A DNA stretch of 16,341 nucleotides. It comes from an uncultured euryarchaeote. GTDB lineage: Archaea > Thermoplasmatota > Poseidoniia > Poseidoniales > Poseidoniaceae. Each line of letters begins with the position of its first letter. Position 1 is the first letter of the stretch. Position numbers and translations under genes: made by a program. Below, piece after piece: positions 13,921 to 16,341 of this stretch. The notes beneath the pieces are model-generated. The model had not been told where the DNA came from, searched no databases, and saw nothing but the letters and a program-made list of their open reading frames with translations. The stretch spans positions 1 to 16,341 of the forward strand of contig CALCOP010000109.1 of NCBI GenBank assembly GCA_937897365.1, written 5' to 3'.

Positions 13921-14616
13921 ATGGTACGCATCACACGAGTCTATACAGGCACTGGAGATGAAGGCGAAACTTCACTTGTTGATGGTTCTCGTCGCTCAAA
14001 ATCCGATCCACGTCTCGAAGCGGTCGGTACATGCGACGAGTTAAACGCCCTTTTTGGTATGTGTTTGATGGAAATTCGACGTCTTCCACCCCACAGCGAT
14101 GGTGGCAGCAGTTCTACCATCCAGCGTGTTCAATCTATTTCAGATCAAGCCCTGCCACGAATCCAAAACGAACTTTTTGATCTCGGCGCTGAACTCGCCT
14201 GCCCTCCTTCGAATCTGCCCGAAGGCATGGTTGTCTTGAATGAAGATCAGGCTGAGGTTTTACTCGAAGAAATGGATGCTTGGCTCGAACAACTTGAACC
14301 GCTTACAAGTTTCATCCTTCCATCCGGACAGAGTCCCGAGGCCACGATACATCTCACACGTACCGTGACAAGGCGACTTGAACGTCGCGTTCTTCATTTG
14401 TTGGAAGTCGAGGGCGAAGGCGCTGTTCGGCCATTGACACTTATCTATCTCAACCGTTTATCGGATTGGCTTTTTGTGTTCGGAAGATGGGTATGTTCTT
14501 GTCTTGGAAATCTTGAGTCGCTCTGGAAACCACTCGGCCATAGGGGTCCTGAAACAGGTGTTGCATCTTTGATACGAAAACAAATCGAAAGCGATAAAGA
14601 TTTCAAACAAATCTAA
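13921..14616 (+). CDS. pduO: PduO-type ATP:cob(I)alamin adenosyltransferase
   Basis: Transfers the 5'-deoxyadenosyl group of ATP to cob(I)alamin, giving adenosylcobalamin for B12-dependent enzymes such as methylmalonyl-CoA mutase or ribonucleotide reductase. The 231-residue protein shows the ATP-binding N-terminus YTGTGDEGETSLVDGSRRSK (8-27) and EAVGTCDELNALFG (33-46). It also shows FILPSGQSPEATIHLTRTV (131-149), then TRRLERRV with the arginines typical of the active site, and IYLNRLSDWLFVFGRW (175-190). Residues about 56-76 are a Ser/Gly-rich insertion and the last about 35 residues are a tail not typical of short family members. The symbol names the family; the partner enzyme is not in this window. 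Its TAA stop overlaps the TAG stop of the convergent Nudix gene. Confidence 0.92.
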   Translation: MVRITRVYTGTGDEGETSLVDGSRRSKSDPRLEAVGTCDELNALFGMCLMEIRRLPPHSDGGSSSTIQRVQSISDQALPRIQNELFDLGAELACPPSNLPEGMVVLNEDQAEVLLEEMDAWLEQLEPLTSFILPSGQSPEATIHLTRTVTRRLERRVLHLLEVEGEGAVRPLTLIYLNRLSDWLFVFGRWVCSCLGNLESLWKPLGHRGPETGVASLIRKQIESDKDFKQI

Positions 14617-15023
14617 TCTTTTCCAAGTTTTTTCATGTGTTCATGAGCCTTTCTCAGAACACCTCTTGTCGCATCGTGAGAAAGTTGTTCATCTGCTTGT
14701 TCCCAATCGAGCCACATATGGCCGCGATGTTCATTGGAGAGCTTAACGGTTAGTCGCTCTGTTTCGGCCAGATACCAAAACACCTGCTTCGTCCGTTTCC
14801 GGCTCTTGTGCCAATATGAGTATTCACTGCGTTCGACAAATTCAGATATAAATTCGATTTCGTCAATACCGGTTTCTTCCTGAAGTTCTCGGCGAGCGGT
14901 GGCGTAGTGGTCTTCATCGCTTGCTTCGACATGCCCTTTTGGAAAATCCCAATGGCCTTGAGGATACTGGAGTAAAAGAACGGTTCCATAATTGACCAAT
15001 ACGATGCCGCACGAGGTCTCCAT
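14613..15023 (-). CDS. Nudix hydrolase, probable diadenosine tetraphosphatase (NUDT2-like)
   Basis: Probably cleaves Ap4A or related dinucleoside polyphosphates. From the ATG at 15023 (136 residues), METSCGIVLV matches the start of NUDT2-type proteins, LLLQYPQGHWDFPKGHVE (16-33) is the strand into the Nudix box, and RRELQEETGI (44-53) is its helix. The later VKLSNEHRGHMWLDWEQADE, then a helical C-terminus, also follows NUDT2. The box is unusual in having one extra residue: six, not five, between Gly30 and Glu37 before seven residues and RE. The catalytic REL-x-EE-x-GI is intact. An upstream in-frame TTG at 15050 would add nine residues before METS; ATG is preferred because it matches the family N-terminus. 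The gene is convergent with the adenosyltransferase gene and divergent from the DHH gene. Confidence 0.88.
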   Translation of the reverse strand: METSCGIVLVNYGTVLLLQYPQGHWDFPKGHVEASDEDHYATARRELQEETGIDEIEFISEFVERSEYSYWHKSRKRTKQVFWYLAETERLTVKLSNEHRGHMWLDWEQADEQLSHDATRGVLRKAHEHMKKLGKD

Positions 15024-15057
15024 GCCTCTAGCAGAACACCGATAGGTCAAGTCAATT

Positions 15058-16107
15058 GTGGCGAATCATTCCTCGAAAACCTTCTTGCCGAGTGTGCACA
15101 CGCATGCCACTATGGCATCCTCATCGAAGACTCTGGAGAAAGCAGGCTTGCCACAATTCACTCGGATAATTGCAGATTCCGATCTCGATGGACTGTGTGC
15201 AGCAGCAGTCCTCAAGGCAGCAAATCCTGATGCAGACGTTCACTTTGCACATGCAGCGCTCATTCGTTCCGGTGCAGTTGATTCACTAATCGATCGTTCT
15301 ACAGCGATGGTTGATCTCCCATTTCACCCTCAATGCGGGTGGTATCTCGACCACCACCTCACCAATCGCCCTGAGAAGGAGGAAGAAACCAAATTTATTG
15401 ATGAGGGAGGTACTTGTCATTGGGAAGCCACACCATCAGCTGCACGTCTTGCCTATGATGTATTGAGCCCCTATCTTGACCTCTCGCATTTGGAAGAACT
15501 AATGCCCGTTGTTGACGCTCTCGACTCCGGACGCATTACGCGAGATGAATTTATCGAAGATGGACCAATTCTGCAACTCTCTCGTTCTCTTTCGCTACGA
15601 GAACCTGAACATATGCAACATGTTCTCAATCTTCTTTCACAAGGCGCAAGCTTAACTGAAGTCCTTCAGGACTCGAAAATCGTACCTCATATTGTTCGAG
15701 CACGCGCTGAACGTGCAGCAGCTCAAAGGGTCGTCGAGGAGTACACTGAAATTATTGATCGGCTTGCAATTTGTCGAATGGATGAAAAAGGAGTTCGTTC
15801 AAATGGTTACTTGGTGACTGCTTGGGCAGGAGATCGTGCGGATGCTTGCTGTATCATACACGGTTATGCTGATGGTTCAATTGAAACTCCCGAACGTCCC
15901 GCTTTATCCGCTAGTTTTTACGCTAATTCCTTTCTTAAAAACGGTCAAGGGCGTTACGATCTCTCTCGTCTCGCTACCGCAATGGATTCCACTGGAGGCG
16001 GTCATGCCAATGCCTGTGGTTGCAGAATACAGCCACCCGGAGTTAATGCCAATCTTGAGACTTGGCTCAAGATGTGGTCAAATCGTGAACAAGAACTTTC
16101 GATTTAA
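15058..16107 (+). CDS. DHH/DHHA1 family phosphoesterase
   Basis: Metal-dependent phosphoesterase of the DHH superfamily (RecJ, nanoRNase/pAp-phosphatase, exopolyphosphatase). In the 349-residue product, motif I is IIADSDLDGLCAAAVL (37-52), another Asp lies at 86 (AMVDLP), the name-giving motif is WYLDHHLTN (96-104), and VVDALDSGR (151-159) supplies a further metal ligand. The DHHA1 substrate-binding motif GGGHANACGCRI is at 313-324. All core metal ligands appear present, so an active enzyme is expected. There is no extra nucleic-acid-binding domain, so small substrates such as nanoRNA, cyclic dinucleotides, pAp or polyphosphate are plausible. The substrate cannot be fixed from sequence. The start is uncertain: GTG at 15058 gives the longest form and has AGGT about 11 bases upstream. 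ATG at 15112 (residue 19) would still keep every motif and leave more room for divergent promoters with the Nudix gene. Confidence 0.88.
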   Translation: MANHSSKTFLPSVHTHATMASSSKTLEKAGLPQFTRIIADSDLDGLCAAAVLKAANPDADVHFAHAALIRSGAVDSLIDRSTAMVDLPFHPQCGWYLDHHLTNRPEKEEETKFIDEGGTCHWEATPSAARLAYDVLSPYLDLSHLEELMPVVDALDSGRITRDEFIEDGPILQLSRSLSLREPEHMQHVLNLLSQGASLTEVLQDSKIVPHIVRARAERAAAQRVVEEYTEIIDRLAICRMDEKGVRSNGYLVTAWAGDRADACCIIHGYADGSIETPERPALSASFYANSFLKNGQGRYDLSRLATAMDSTGGGHANACGCRIQPPGVNANLETWLKMWSNREQELSI

Positions 16108-16323
16108 AGCAATCAAAGAGCATCGAACACGCGTGCCAGAATATGAGGGCGATGTGGAGATGTGCCGTATCTCTATGTTCTCCGTGGAGTTCAGCAAATT
16201 TTTCCTCTCGGCATCGAGCATCTACAGTACGTCCTCGCATTTGGATGTGAATGTACATGAGACAAATCCAATTGACACTATAACAACCGTGACGGCTCTG
16301 CCGGTGGGTTGAAGGAGGGTAGG
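16108..16323. other. Intergenic stretch after the DHH gene, with a possible promoter
   Basis: No convincing coding frame is seen; the minus frame at 16258-16067 overlaps the DHH gene end and has odd composition. It holds small hairpins, such as CTCG-GCAT-CGAG near 16199 and GAGAT/ATCTC near 16158-16174. A TATA-like CACTATAAC near 16276-16284 would place transcription start around 16305, just before a ribosome binding site at 16311-16319. No tRNA-like T-loop was found. Confidence 0.4.
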
Positions 16324-16341
16324 TTGAGCCAACCAGAGAGG
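16324..16341 (+). CDS. Probable 5' end of a gene cut by the right edge (TTG start)
   Basis: GAAGGAGGG (16311-16319) places a near-perfect Shine-Dalgarno GGAGG five bases before TTG at 16324, and a TATA-like box lies about 42-48 bases upstream of the TTG. Only six codons (MSQPER) are inside the window, so nothing can be said of the product. A start further downstream, outside the window, is possible. Confidence 0.35.

Noticed and set aside
16067..16258. Minus-strand 63-codon frame at the right end
   Set aside because: Overlaps the end of the DHH gene, is rich in His/Cys/Arg without pattern, and has no ribosome binding site.
1..16341. CRISPR arrays, insertion sequences, integrase/attachment sites, tRNA or rRNA genes
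   Set aside because: Scanned the gaps between genes for direct repeats, terminal inverted repeats and T-loop or rRNA-like sequence and found none convincing.

Overview
The window most resembles a marine planktonic euryarchaeon, probably Marine Group II (Candidatus Poseidoniales). This is inference. The reasons are a giant secreted propeller plus fibronectin-III protein, a stand-alone DHH/DHHA1 phosphoesterase, a compact moderate-GC gene layout, several TTG or GTG starts, and genes whose only visible promoter signal is an AT-rich box about 26 bases before the start codon, as expected for leaderless archaeal mRNAs. No rRNA or tRNA gene was seen that would settle the taxonomy. A bacterial origin is not excluded, since RlmH, DUF2203 and a PTA-fused malic enzyme are common in bacteria.

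Layout. (1) Bases 1-7159, minus strand: one uninterrupted reading frame of at least 2386 codons. It starts with a signal peptide and runs off the left edge. Many short open frames on both strands lie inside it and are shadows. It holds an N-terminal beta domain, a very long array of beta-propeller blades, a second beta domain and four tandem fibronectin-III-like domains. (2) Bases 7160-7378: a divergent regulatory region with a perfect hairpin touching the start codon of the next gene. (3) Bases 7379-9700, plus strand: maeB-type malic enzyme with a C-terminal phosphotransacetylase-like domain. (4) Bases 11587-9674, minus strand: a likely three-gene operon made of a 111-residue protein of unknown function, a glutathione-transferase-fold protein strikingly like mitochondrial/microsomal prostaglandin E synthase 2, and a membrane-anchored protein with a degenerate formylglycine-generating-enzyme (SUMF1) fold. 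(5) Bases 11671-12923, plus strand: rlmH and a five-helix membrane protein. (6) Bases 13034-14616, plus strand: a two-helix membrane protein, a DUF2203 protein and a PduO-type cobalamin adenosyltransferase. (7) Bases 15023-14613, minus strand: a Nudix hydrolase of the Ap4A type. (8) Bases 15058-16107, plus strand: a DHH/DHHA1 phosphoesterase. (9) Bases 16108-16341: an intergenic stretch ending in a strong ribosome binding site and a probable TTG start of a gene cut by the right edge.

Functionally this is a mixed housekeeping region (central carbon metabolism, 23S rRNA modification, cofactor B12 activation, nucleotide clean-up, oligonucleotide or phosphoester turnover) next to a giant surface protein. 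The parts most worth a second look are the giant propeller/FN3 protein and the operon pairing a PTGES2-like redox protein with a catalytically degenerate SUMF1-like membrane protein. No CRISPR array, insertion sequence, integrase or clear defence system was seen.
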